Shown here one piece after another: positions 1-7,222 of a stretch of DNA of 24,019 nt; position 1 is the first letter of the stretch, and each line of letters opens with the position of its first letter. Below the pieces are notes generated by a model. That model did no database searches. It was not told the DNA's origin and was given only the letters and a program-made list of their open reading frames with translations. The stretch comes from a virus: positions 1-24,019 of the IMG/VR virus record IMGVR_UViG_3300021437_000083. One strand, 5' to 3'. The position numbers and the translations under genes are program-made.

Positions 1-1
1 T

Positions 2-1300
2 TTATGCTTTCTGATTAGCTACAGCTTGAGGGTTAAACTTAGCCTGGATTGCGCGGAAGAAATCTGGTCCTAACGCTGCCACAGTTTTTGCGTCAATTAC
101 GTACTCACCGTCACTAAGTTTGGCAGGTATAGAGTCAGAAGTACCAGTGCCTGCGCCAGATACTTTTCCCCCTGTTGCCAGTCCGCTAGGACTCTCTGTT
201 GCATTACCTCCGCCAATAGTACCTGCCATATCATCCATACTCATAGAAGAAGGATCAGTACCATTGGAGATAGTTTGATTCAGAGTATCTAGGACAGCTG
301 TAGGATTATTATCAGCTGCCTGCGCAGTTCCAGGTTCTGCAGCTTGTGTACCTCCCATAGCATTACCTAGCACTGAAGCCAAGAGAGATTGTTGGGCTGT
401 AGGAATACCGGAGATATGAGAAGCTATCATTCCCAGAACTGGGTTAGCGACTGTTAGCATACTCATGCCGATAGATCCTAGGACTCCGCCCACATCCACA
501 GGAGTTCCGGCATTCTGGTTAGGGGCGGAGACAGTACCCATCTCCTGATTAATCTGCTTAGCACCTCCACTAGATCCAGTAGCTCCACCAGTTTTCTTTA
601 TATCATCAGTAGGAGTTGTAGAATCTACCAGACCTCCGTCTGCAAACTTAAGCCAGTCTCCCACATCCGAGAGTCCGCTAGAGATACTATCCCACAGAGA
701 AGATCCTAACTCTCCAGCTCCAGAACTTGTTACAGCTCCTGTGACAGCATCTCCAATACTAGATGCTACTGAGCCTGTGGCGCCTGTCGGTAAGTTAACA
801 CCTTGCTCCAGATTCTGTAAAACTCCTAGAGCTGGGGAGTTAGAAGCTCCACCGCCTAGCAGAGAATCTAACATACCAGTAGATGCTTCAGATGCTTTAT
901 CTGAGAGTTTCTTCAGCAGAGGAGAACCTAACTGCATTGTTGCCATCGAGCCTACAGTAGATCCGATACGCTCAGGAGAGAATGCTCCAGGAACTTTAGT
1001 TGTCTTGGTATCTCCAGAGCTAGTAGTTGTCTGTCCTGCATATTTAGCTAGGAGATTACCAGCAACTTCACCGCGCCCGAGAGCTAAGGAAGTATCTCCA
1101 TATGCTGACATTCCCGCTGCGTGAGATGCTCCAGCTAACGGTGCCATCTCTTGAGCTATCAACGCATTGAGCTGGTCCTGAGTGACGTTAGATCTAGTGG
1201 TGGTAGTTGCAGGAGATGTGGTAGTTTCCTGCTGTGTGCCACTAAATAATCCTAGCAAGGCATTCAAAGATCCAATCGAGTCTACTTTAGCAATAGGCAT
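2..1300 (-). CDS. Gly/Ser/Thr-rich virion protein with SDGEYVI-type C-terminal motif
   Basis: A complete 432-aa protein of low complexity, rich in Gly, Ser, Thr and Ala, with no signal peptide or convincing membrane segment. The last ~56 residues (from about 377) hold a conserved-looking block, GTSDSIPAKLSDGEYVI, followed by a short helical tail. I know this kind of block from the C-termini of phage tail or internal virion proteins, where it sits near structures passing through the tail channel. The body (residues 1-370) has no motif I recognise. The start codon overlaps the holin stop by one base (TAATG), so it is the last gene of the visible late operon and probably translationally coupled. 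A structural or ejected (internal virion) role is inferred from the motif and position; it could also be a degenerate tape-measure-like protein. Confidence 0.6.
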   Translation of the reverse strand: MPIAKVDSIGSLNALLGLFSGTQQETTTSPATTTTRSNVTQDQLNALIAQEMAPLAGASHAAGMSAYGDTSLALGRGEVAGNLLAKYAGQTTTSSGDTKTTKVPGAFSPERIGSTVGSMATMQLGSPLLKKLSDKASEASTGMLDSLLGGGASNSPALGVLQNLEQGVNLPTGATGSVASSIGDAVTGAVTSSGAGELGSSLWDSISSGLSDVGDWLKFADGGLVDSTTPTDDIKKTGGATGSSGGAKQINQEMGTVSAPNQNAGTPVDVGGVLGSIGMSMLTVANPVLGMIASHISGIPTAQQSLLASVLGNAMGGTQAAEPGTAQAADNNPTAVLDTLNQTISNGTDPSSMSMDDMAGTIGGGNATESPSGLATGGKVSGAGTGTSDSIPAKLSDGEYVIDAKTVAALGPDFFRAIQAKFNPQAVANQKA

Positions 1301-1788
1301 TATTTAACTCCAGTTTTTGCTTTAATCATCTCAGTGAAGAATGGCATCACATTTGTGATAGCTCTCTCACCGAATAGGAATCCTAGAACTAGGAAGTTAA
1401 CTATCCAGAACGCATTAGATACTACAGGATCTGTCAGTTTCCAAAGTCCGCTAAATACTCCATAGTCCAGATAGAGAGTTGCGAAACCCCAGGCTGGTCT
1501 CTGTGCACCTCGCAAGAAGATCATGAGAGTTCCCACATATGGGATACCTTTCAGATCCGCCGCAGATCCTTCGTACATAGCAATGCGATCTGATAGATCT
1601 TTCTCAGCCTCCTGCTGGGCTTTAGAGAACTCAACAGATTTCTGTAGCTCAATATTCTGGGCTGCAAGAGCCAACTGAGCTTTCTGCTCTGGTGACATAT
1701 CAGGAGGTAGATAGGCCTTAATACCTTCCAGTATTGTTTGTCCTAGTCCACCTGTTGCTGCGTTAGCTAATGCATCAAAGAAGCTCAT
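1300..1788 (-). CDS. Holin, GTA-type three-TM family
   Basis: 162 aa. The N-terminal half (to about residue 75) is amphipathic helix rich in Ala, Gln and Glu, with an acidic coiled-coil-like stretch at 45-70. Then come GIPYVGTLMIFLRGAQRP (81-98) and two strong hydrophobic segments at about 100-116 and 124-140, the latter ending in FGERA. The Arg-Pro before the first strong segment and the overall plan match the holin family first described for gene-transfer-agent release (GTA_holin_3TM). The product would sit in the inner membrane and let the neighbouring endolysin out. It overlaps the endolysin stop by 4 nt (ATGA), the usual coupling for a lysis pair. Family assignment is by recalled pattern, not search. 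Confidence 0.75.
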   Translation of the reverse strand: MSFFDALANAATGGLGQTILEGIKAYLPPDMSPEQKAQLALAAQNIELQKSVEFSKAQQEAEKDLSDRIAMYEGSAADLKGIPYVGTLMIFLRGAQRPAWGFATLYLDYGVFSGLWKLTDPVVSNAFWIVNFLVLGFLFGERAITNVMPFFTEMIKAKTGVK

Positions 1789-2258
1789 GCTATTCCTACA
1801 CCTCTTGGGTCAGTTAGTCCGGTAGCGTATCCACCATCTGATAGTAAGGATAACACTTGACCCTTCTGAGCACTACCGGGGATACTATTCCATGAGATAT
1901 GAATCCAAGTATGTTCCAAGATTAGTTGGTCCCATCCTATAACTTCCTTATGCTTCATAAGTTCCTGAGCTATGCGAGTAGGTGAGCCGAAAGCTGGACA
2001 CACAAAATCTACTGCCTCCCCCTTAATATGTTGGGAAGTAGACTTAGATCCTAGAGCTGCATTGAGAGAAGGACAGCGATACCAGCTATCTATACTGATA
2101 GGACGATTACCTAGGGCGGCCCGCACCTTCTCAAGTTTCACGGCTGTCTTGGTAATGACTGGTATTAGTTCTAGAGGGATGCTATTATCTATCCCTTTCC
2201 GCGCCGCAGTATCAGACTTAGAGGCTTCTTCTAGGTAAAAATGTTCGGTTAGTTGCAT
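1785..2258 (-). CDS. Endolysin, M15 family peptidase (Peptidase_M15_3 type)
   Basis: 157 aa, compact single domain. The zinc-site signature SQHIKGEAVDF gives H77 and D84, and WIHIS gives H120, the third ligand; E115 just before it is a candidate catalytic glutamate. The motif SWYRCPSLNAALGS at 58-71 is also typical of this M15A group, which cleaves peptide cross-links of peptidoglycan. There is no signal peptide, so release would depend on the holin encoded immediately downstream with an ATGA overlap. All three metal ligands are present, so it is probably active. It is transcribed with the virion genes, as expected for late lysis. Confidence 0.88.
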   Translation of the reverse strand: MQLTEHFYLEEASKSDTAARKGIDNSIPLELIPVITKTAVKLEKVRAALGNRPISIDSWYRCPSLNAALGSKSTSQHIKGEAVDFVCPAFGSPTRIAQELMKHKEVIGWDQLILEHTWIHISWNSIPGSAQKGQVLSLLSDGGYATGLTDPRGVGIA

Positions 2259-2261
2259 GAT

Positions 2262-2813
2262 TTATAACTCAGGTTTGAAAGATAACAAAGAGGTTCCGAG
2301 AGCATAGCCTACTTTTTGGCTAACTGTTCCAGGAGCTGCAGATATAAGGCCTGCAGTGTTAGATAAATAATAGGTAGTTCCAACTGTGAGGCCAGAGACA
2401 AGAGTGCTAACTCCTCCCTCTATAAACTCCCCAAACTCGCCGGCCGCAATGGTAGTGGTACTCCAAGCTCTTGCTGGTTTCCCGGCCGCTGCTGCCGAAG
2501 CATTCCTAGCTCCTATAACTCCAGAGCCTATGTCATAGAAGTTAACCATAGCGCCAGCAGTTATAGCCTCACCAGCTTTAGCATATATCCGAGTTAGATT
2601 CTTTACCATATGTCTCGAGACTGAAGAAACTGCTGACCAGTATGCTTGGTCCTCACCTAGCGCGCCAGTATAAGTATCTATCGCCCCTTGTAGGACTTTG
2701 ATACCATTCCGCAGTTTCAGGTTATCTACATACACCTCCGGGTATTTATCTGAAGGTATCTCTGGTATAGCTGATATACCTGTGTTAGTGGAGTATCCTG
2801 GATTCTGTGCCAT
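2262..2813 (-). CDS. Putative virion/appendage protein, 183 aa
   Basis: No enzymatic motif seen. The N-terminus carries a Tyr/Pro-rich segment (about 20-30) and then a predicted helical stretch. The C-terminal ~60 residues (GLTVGTTYYLSNTAGLISAAPG, then a VGYALGTSLLSF ending) form a small beta-rich domain that I recognise from many phage tail and baseplate accessory proteins, where a YYLS strand is followed by a Gly/Pro turn. Its start codon shares one base with the stop of the 581-aa tail protein and it precedes the endolysin by 3 nt, so it is co-translated with structural genes. Structural role is inferred; exact position in the particle is unknown. Confidence 0.6.
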   Translation of the reverse strand: MAQNPGYSTNTGISAIPEIPSDKYPEVYVDNLKLRNGIKVLQGAIDTYTGALGEDQAYWSAVSSVSRHMVKNLTRIYAKAGEAITAGAMVNFYDIGSGVIGARNASAAAAGKPARAWSTTTIAAGEFGEFIEGGVSTLVSGLTVGTTYYLSNTAGLISAAPGTVSQKVGYALGTSLLSFKPEL

Positions 2814-4558
2814 TATCGTTTCCCATTAATGTGGAACTGGAGAACAACTGAGTCCATAATAAATCCACCTTGCACTAAGAGAGAGTGATTGATGCCGGTA
2901 GCTCTACATCCATACTCTCTCGTAAGTCCTGAGGAATAGGTAAGAGCTGGAGTTGATTTCACAGTATTCTTTCCGTCTAGTGCAGTGAGGACAGTTACAT
3001 CGAAGTTCTGCCCAGATCGAGTTGATTCCAACGCAATTGTGTCTAGTGTCATCATACGCGCGCGCACATGCTGGTACTTCCCTAGCAAGAGAGTTCCCTG
3101 AGATAGTGCATGCCCGATATTAAAATCTACTGTGACAACGGATCCATCAGCTCTTAGGAAAGCAAAACTCTCCTTAGGAGCTTCCAGGATTCCGGCAGTT
3201 GCTAGATGGTAAGTGAAACACTGTACATGATCTATCTTAAGCTTGCCGTACCGCTTAGTTATCAGATCCAGGACCAGAGCATGAGTCAGCTTATTGATAC
3301 CATAAGACATCACCAGATACCTATCTACAACTACCGATAGCTTCTTGGTCATCGTAGAAGATAGGACATACTGAGTAAACTCTTTAGTGGAGTCATCGAA
3401 ATCTTCGAAGTATCCTCCAGAGATGAAATCAGTTATCTCAGTATACATAGTCTGAGTCTGCTGAGTGTTAATCAGTTGCAGGCCAGATGTTGTGTATGCA
3501 TATAAGCCTGAGGTGTTAGCATCCCAGGTTACATAGTCCATGTTAGTAAGCCCGCCAGAGTTCACAAGTTCCTTAAACTGGAAAGGATAACGAGTGTTAT
3601 TCTGATAGATAGCTGCTACACAGTTATCAGCGGTACCTACAATAAACCCAAGAGTTATGGGTGCACATAAGTTAATAGCGCCTCTGGCAGATTCTACTGG
3701 ACCACCCCCAGCTCCTGTAAGTAGAGATGGATTAAAGTCTGTAGGATCTACGGTGGAAGACCATGCAACCATTGCAGCTAGAGGTTTAGTTGTCAGTGTA
3801 ACTCCTGCAGCTGAGGCTGTGGCAGGGTTGCTTATTATTACAGTAGTACCTCCCAGAGCTACGATTGTGGTACTATCTGGTATGCCAGCTCCAGTGATAA
3901 CTGCACCTGCAGTCATACCAGTTATACTAGCCACAATTACAGCTGTATTTCCTACAGTGGTTGTTCCGGTAGTAGCTACACCTGCAACACCCTGAGTCCA
4001 GGCAATCATATATCCCATCGAGTATGTGATACCAAGAACTCGACTAGCTACCAGACCTTTAAGAGTTACAGATATGAGTGTACTAGATGCAAAGTCATAA
4101 GTAAAGCATCCATAATTTGCAATATAGATATAAGCAACACCTGCTACGTAAGCAACAGTTACATTACCAGGAAACGTGGTTCTTATATATACCCAGGGCG
4201 CGCCAGAGCCGTCGGAGATATAGAAATCATTACCTGTGCTATACGACATAACTCCGAGAAATGCCTTATTATCAGCATAGTCTCGGAGTAGGAATATATC
4301 AGAGAATCCTGACATGCCAGGAATAGGAGGTAGCTGCTGCTTATAACCTACAGACTGCAAACCTTCCTGATGTGGCATCACATTGTGGCAGTAATAGATT
4401 TGCGGGATTCCCTTGTCCTTATCCAGATCCTCTGTAGAGAAAGCAGTGCGCACATAGTTCTGATCCTGTTGAGGAACAATAACTGAGCGGCCCCAGTTCT
4501 CAGAAAGAAAAGGGAAAGACTTAGCAGAGAGGTTTCCTCGGTAAGTGATTTGTCCCAT
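2813..4558 (-). CDS. Tail hub/stopper-like beta-propeller virion protein
   Basis: 581 aa. After an N-terminal region describing an ordered virion component, repeated short beta-strand blocks appear (DIFLLRDY, AYIYIANYGCFTYD, MGYMIAWTQ, MVAWSSTVDPTDFNPSLLTGAGGG, LSVVVDRYLVMSYG), as in propeller-like phage tail proteins that close the tail channel of podoviruses (P22 gp10-like in role). The WSS...DPTDF...TGAGGG block at about 266-286 is the part I recognise best. A separate beta domain of about 65 residues (about 195-258, Gly/Thr/Val-rich) appears inserted between MIAWTQ and MVAWSS, splitting what should be adjacent strands. The gene lies between a 149-aa tail protein and a 183-aa virion protein. 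Family placement is by recalled similarity. Confidence 0.6.
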   Translation of the reverse strand: MGQITYRGNLSAKSFPFLSENWGRSVIVPQQDQNYVRTAFSTEDLDKDKGIPQIYYCHNVMPHQEGLQSVGYKQQLPPIPGMSGFSDIFLLRDYADNKAFLGVMSYSTGNDFYISDGSGAPWVYIRTTFPGNVTVAYVAGVAYIYIANYGCFTYDFASSTLISVTLKGLVASRVLGITYSMGYMIAWTQGVAGVATTGTTTVGNTAVIVASITGMTAGAVITGAGIPDSTTIVALGGTTVIISNPATASAAGVTLTTKPLAAMVAWSSTVDPTDFNPSLLTGAGGGPVESARGAINLCAPITLGFIVGTADNCVAAIYQNNTRYPFQFKELVNSGGLTNMDYVTWDANTSGLYAYTTSGLQLINTQQTQTMYTEITDFISGGYFEDFDDSTKEFTQYVLSSTMTKKLSVVVDRYLVMSYGINKLTHALVLDLITKRYGKLKIDHVQCFTYHLATAGILEAPKESFAFLRADGSVVTVDFNIGHALSQGTLLLGKYQHVRARMMTLDTIALESTRSGQNFDVTVLTALDGKNTVKSTPALTYSSGLTREYGCRATGINHSLLVQGGFIMDSVVLQFHINGKR

Positions 4559-4559
4559 A

Positions 4560-5009
4560 TTATGCCTGTGTACCTACCACAGTTCCATCAAAGTCTGATA
4601 TCGGTGCAGAGTTCTTAACCCGTAACTTACCCACAGAGTCTACCCAAAGATGGTAAGAACCTAAGACAATGTGGGCGCCATTCCAGCCGGAGTTTCCCAC
4701 ACTATCTGCCACGATAACATTGCCAGATACTTGACCTAAAGATCCAACACCAGGTTTAAGATATAGTGATCCGCCAGTTGCAGCATACGATGGGTTAGCG
4801 TCTTGCCCACGCACATTCGCAGACACTGGAGCTGATAAGGTAACTGGATAAGTATTTACTGGAGCAATACCTTGAGGTATAAGTTTCCAGGCAGTAGAAG
4901 CTGTATAGTCTCCTGCAGATACCTGCACTCCATCACCAAGATTATTAGTGATACGTGCATATTTATAGGTAGGTAGAGTGCTACCTCTTGGAATGTTTAG
5001 TGTTGCCAT
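4560..5009 (-). CDS. Small tail/fibre-associated protein, 149 aa
   Basis: A beta-rich protein without membrane segments. The C-terminal third contains SGWNGAHIVLGSYHLWVDS and KLRVKNSAPISDFDGTVVG, a block I recognise as the end domain of various phage and prophage tail-fibre or baseplate proteins (a short beta-meander presenting His and Trp). The N-terminus, PRGSTLPTYKYARITNN, is also repeated in tail accessory proteins. It sits within the fibre gene cluster, 1 nt before the next gene in either direction, so it is part of the same translation train. Probable particle component; may decorate or terminate a fibre. Confidence 0.55.
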   Translation of the reverse strand: MATLNIPRGSTLPTYKYARITNNLGDGVQVSAGDYTASTAWKLIPQGIAPVNTYPVTLSAPVSANVRGQDANPSYAATGGSLYLKPGVGSLGQVSGNVIVADSVGNSGWNGAHIVLGSYHLWVDSVGKLRVKNSAPISDFDGTVVGTQA

Positions 5010-5010
5010 A

Positions 5011-5313
5011 TTACTTTCCAGGTGGGCTCATATGTAGGAGAGAATAGATGGTTGCAATACCTGCACCAATAGTACCTAACCACTTAGCTGCGATGCCTAG
5101 GTATTTTAGAACTTTAAAGAATGTCTTCCCAAGCTCTAGTATGTCTTTTATCTCTTTGGTAAGCTCAGTATTCTCTTTTAGAGATACTCTGGTTTCCTCG
5201 TGAGATGCACGATTCTCCTCGATAAGACTCTGCATACTATTCATACGATCCTCGCCTTCATCTAAGCGTGAGTGGATTGCATTTATATCTTCTTTGGTAG
5301 CTACTTGTTCCAC
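5011..5313 (-). CDS. Coiled-coil plus C-terminal TM protein, XhlA-like
   Basis: 100 aa. Residues 1-57 are highly charged heptad-like helix (EDINAIHSRLDEGEDRMNSM and on), predicted coiled coil. Residues ~72-93 (LGIAAKWLGTIGAGIATIYSLL) form one membrane helix, followed by a short MSPPGK tail. This plan, acidic coiled coil then one C-terminal TM, matches XhlA/haemolysin-type phage proteins, which anchor in the cytoplasmic membrane and take part in lysis. It is separated from the holin/endolysin pair by three structural genes, so it is either a second lysis component (antiholin or accessory holin) or a membrane-anchored adsorption/exclusion factor. Function is inferred from architecture only. Confidence 0.6.
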   Translation of the reverse strand: MEQVATKEDINAIHSRLDEGEDRMNSMQSLIEENRASHEETRVSLKENTELTKEIKDILELGKTFFKVLKYLGIAAKWLGTIGAGIATIYSLLHMSPPGK

Positions 5314-5328
5314 GAAAAACTCCCCTAT

Positions 5329-6045
5329 TTAAGCGTCTGGGAACTGCGTAGTTGGCACAGTAAATCCAGATGTGTATCTAGCAATACCTTTAGTAAGGCG
5401 AAGATCATCCAAGTTACCCACTAGGTAGTAATCAGGGTATGCACCGAACTGACCTATGACAAGAGATTGAGTAGAGTCTACCGTACCTATACCAGTAACA
5501 GTAGAGTTAGTTCCCTCCAGAACACCGTCAGTAAAAGCGTAGATGTTTCCGCCAGATCTAACTATAGCAATATGGTGCCAGTTTCCATCTGTGACAGTGG
5601 TAGTACCTGCAGCATAGTATTGAGTTCCACCTACCCAGAAACCTCCCTGAACCTTTCCAGTAGAGTTGATAGCAAACCAAGGTCCACCTCGATCTCCAGT
5701 AGAACCATCTGCAGGACATTGCATCAAGATAGTTCCATAGGCGGCAGGATTAACAGTACCTCGATACCAGCATTCAGCTGTCCAGTCTCCTGTACCCAGA
5801 GTCCAATCAGGAGAGTCAGGAGTATATAAGTAAGCTGCACCAGGGAAAGAGAAGCTACCGGACCCGAACTTCTTATTAGTAGTATCAGATCCTACAGCTC
5901 CTGAGATTGTCATCCCGTGACCTTTAACATCTGTGGTCGTAGTATTGAAGTGCATCAATAGAACAACATTATTAAAGTATGGATCATTAGCAGATGCCGA
6001 AGATTTATTCATCAGCATCATTACTCGTCTTAGCATCTCGCTCAT
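5329..6045 (-). CDS. LamG/concanavalin A-like lectin domain appendage protein
   Basis: A 238-aa protein with the chosen start. The core (from NNVVLLMHFN to the end) is a laminin-G-like jelly roll: opening strand, KGHGMTISGAVGSDTTNKKFGSGSFSF, the W-x-x-E-C-W strand, GNWHHIAIVRSGGNIYAFTDG, and a closing LDDLRLTKGIARYTSGF segment, all hallmarks of phage LamGL domains that bind sugars. Probably a receptor- or capsule-binding fibre tip or decoration. Start choice: a longer form at 6066 adds 7 cysteine-rich residues, but the ATG at 6045 forms an ATGA overlap with the upstream fibre gene, the junction style used elsewhere in this operon; no strong Shine-Dalgarno decides between them. Confidence 0.75.
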   Translation of the reverse strand: MSEMLRRVMMLMNKSSASANDPYFNNVVLLMHFNTTTTDVKGHGMTISGAVGSDTTNKKFGSGSFSFPGAAYLYTPDSPDWTLGTGDWTAECWYRGTVNPAAYGTILMQCPADGSTGDRGGPWFAINSTGKVQGGFWVGGTQYYAAGTTTVTDGNWHHIAIVRSGGNIYAFTDGVLEGTNSTVTGIGTVDSTQSLVIGQFGAYPDYYLVGNLDDLRLTKGIARYTSGFTVPTTQFPDA

Positions 6046-7052
6046 ACAGCAGCTACACAGCGCCACTTAGATGTAGCAGTGTTCCATATGAATGCAACTG
6101 CCAGCATTGCAGTTCCAACTGTTGTTGTTGGCAATGTGACTGTGCTAGATTCAAAAGAGGTTCCCCAGGTAATTGCAACTGCCGCAGTTCCTGTAATCTC
6201 AATAATCAGACACTGATTATCTACAGGTGTACCTGATAGACCTGAAGTCATCGAGGTAATTGCAACTGCCTGAGCAGTTAGCTTATAGATATCTACAGTG
6301 TCAGTATTGATTGTAGGAGTTGCAGAGGATGTAGTAGATCCAACCCGAGGGGAGATTCGTTTGTTTGTTAGATTCTCAGAGCCTGCTGGTGTGGTGTAAT
6401 CAGTTCCGGCGATTGCGGCAGTAAGAGCGTTGGCGCCATTACCTTTTGCAACTCCTGAGATAGTACCTATCGGGGCCTGATAGTCAGTACCTACTACTGC
6501 AGCTGTGAGAGCGTTAGGTCCATTACCCTTAGCTAGCCCTCCTATAGTCCCGATAGGTGCTTGATAATCGGTGCCAGCTACTGCAAGAGTTAGCGCATTT
6601 CCAAGACCTTTAATCATTCCTGTAACTAATGTAGTCAGGGTGATAGCTGGGGTAGTTGATGGAGTAGCTACAGTACCTGCGAAACCATTTGCTGATACTA
6701 CAGAGGCAGAAGTTACAGAACCACCGCCGCCCGCTGTTGCATTAATAGTTACCTGGTTTGCATCAGCAGCAATAGTAATACCAGATCCAGCCACTAGAGA
6801 CTTAAATGGAAGGTTAACACCAGATTTGGTTGCAGCTAGTCCAGTGCCTGTACCTAAGTTAGAGGAGGTGTTAGCTTCTCCTGAACCTCCACCTGAGCCT
6901 GTGATACCAAGATTAGCTCTGGCAGTTGCAGCATCCGAGGCGCCCGTACCTCCAGCAGATACAGGAATTACGTCACCAGCAATGAATTCTCCCAAGGCAA
7001 CTGCATGCCCTGAGGTCTTATAAGATTTAAGTGGTATAACTTCTGTAGTCAT
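6042..7052 (-). CDS. Tail fibre protein with internal repeats, 336 aa
   Basis: Residues 6-44 (IPLKSYKTSGHAVALGEF, then GGTGASDAATARANLGI) are a typical fibre N-terminal attachment segment and align with residues 5-43 of the 490-aa fibre upstream. A Gly/Ser linker follows (52-60, 108-112), then three ~27-residue repeats (about 145-224) with the pattern KGxGxALTxAVxGTDYQAP, as in phage fibre shafts. From about 225 (GSENLTNKRISPRVGSTT) to the end is a beta-rich tip of the kind ending in W-x-x-x-A-x-V. Probably trimeric and part of the adsorption apparatus. The start overlaps the stop of the 56-aa gene by one base. Confidence 0.75.
   Translation of the reverse strand: MTTEVIPLKSYKTSGHAVALGEFIAGDVIPVSAGGTGASDAATARANLGITGSGGGSGEANTSSNLGTGTGLAATKSGVNLPFKSLVAGSGITIAADANQVTINATAGGGGSVTSASVVSANGFAGTVATPSTTPAITLTTLVTGMIKGLGNALTLAVAGTDYQAPIGTIGGLAKGNGPNALTAAVVGTDYQAPIGTISGVAKGNGANALTAAIAGTDYTTPAGSENLTNKRISPRVGSTTSSATPTINTDTVDIYKLTAQAVAITSMTSGLSGTPVDNQCLIIEITGTAAVAITWGTSFESSTVTLPTTTVGTAMLAVAFIWNTATSKWRCVAAV
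6381..6620 (-). repeat. Three in-frame ~27-residue repeats in fibre shaft
   Basis: Three consecutive copies of a unit reading KGLGNALTLAVAGTDYQAP, KGNGPNALTAAVVGTDYQAP and KGNGANALTAAIAGTDYTTP lie at residues about 145-224 of the 336-aa fibre protein. The copies differ at wobble and a few amino-acid positions, so they are diverged rather than freshly duplicated. Copy-number change by recombination would lengthen or shorten the shaft. Confidence 0.8.
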
Positions 7053-7222
7053 TACTGGATCTCTTTGGGAACTTGAGCTGCTTGAGCTACCTGGATCTGC
7101 TGGTTAATAGAGTTAATAACTGGAGCTACTTCTCCATAAGGTGCAAGCATCAGAGCTTTACTAATAACTGCCAATTCCTGTTGATTCAGGGTTAGTGTAA
7201 CTGTTTGCATATTAGGTGCCAT
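7052..7222 (-). CDS. Conserved small protein between fibre genes, 56 aa
   Basis: 56 aa from the chosen ATG: MAPNMQTVTLTLNQQELAVI at the start, then a helical SKALMLAPYGEV...INSINQQI segment and a Gln/Ala-rich tail. I have seen such short QTVTLTLNQQEL proteins beside phage fibre genes, but know no function; a fibre chaperone or trimer-assembly aid is a guess from position. Start is uncertain: the ATG at 7222 overlaps the upstream fibre by 11 nt, the ATG at 7210 gives 52 aa, and an ATG at 7273 would add a hydrophobic leader lying fully inside the upstream gene. No Shine-Dalgarno is evident for any. Downstream coupling is by a one-base overlap with the 336-aa fibre gene. Confidence 0.55.
   Translation of the reverse strand: MAPNMQTVTLTLNQQELAVISKALMLAPYGEVAPVINSINQQIQVAQAAQVPKEIQ

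Noticed and set aside
741-1124. 127-codon plus-strand frame opposite the 432-aa virion gene
   Set aside because: Low-complexity shadow of the Gly/Ser/Thr-rich gene; no ribosome site or family.
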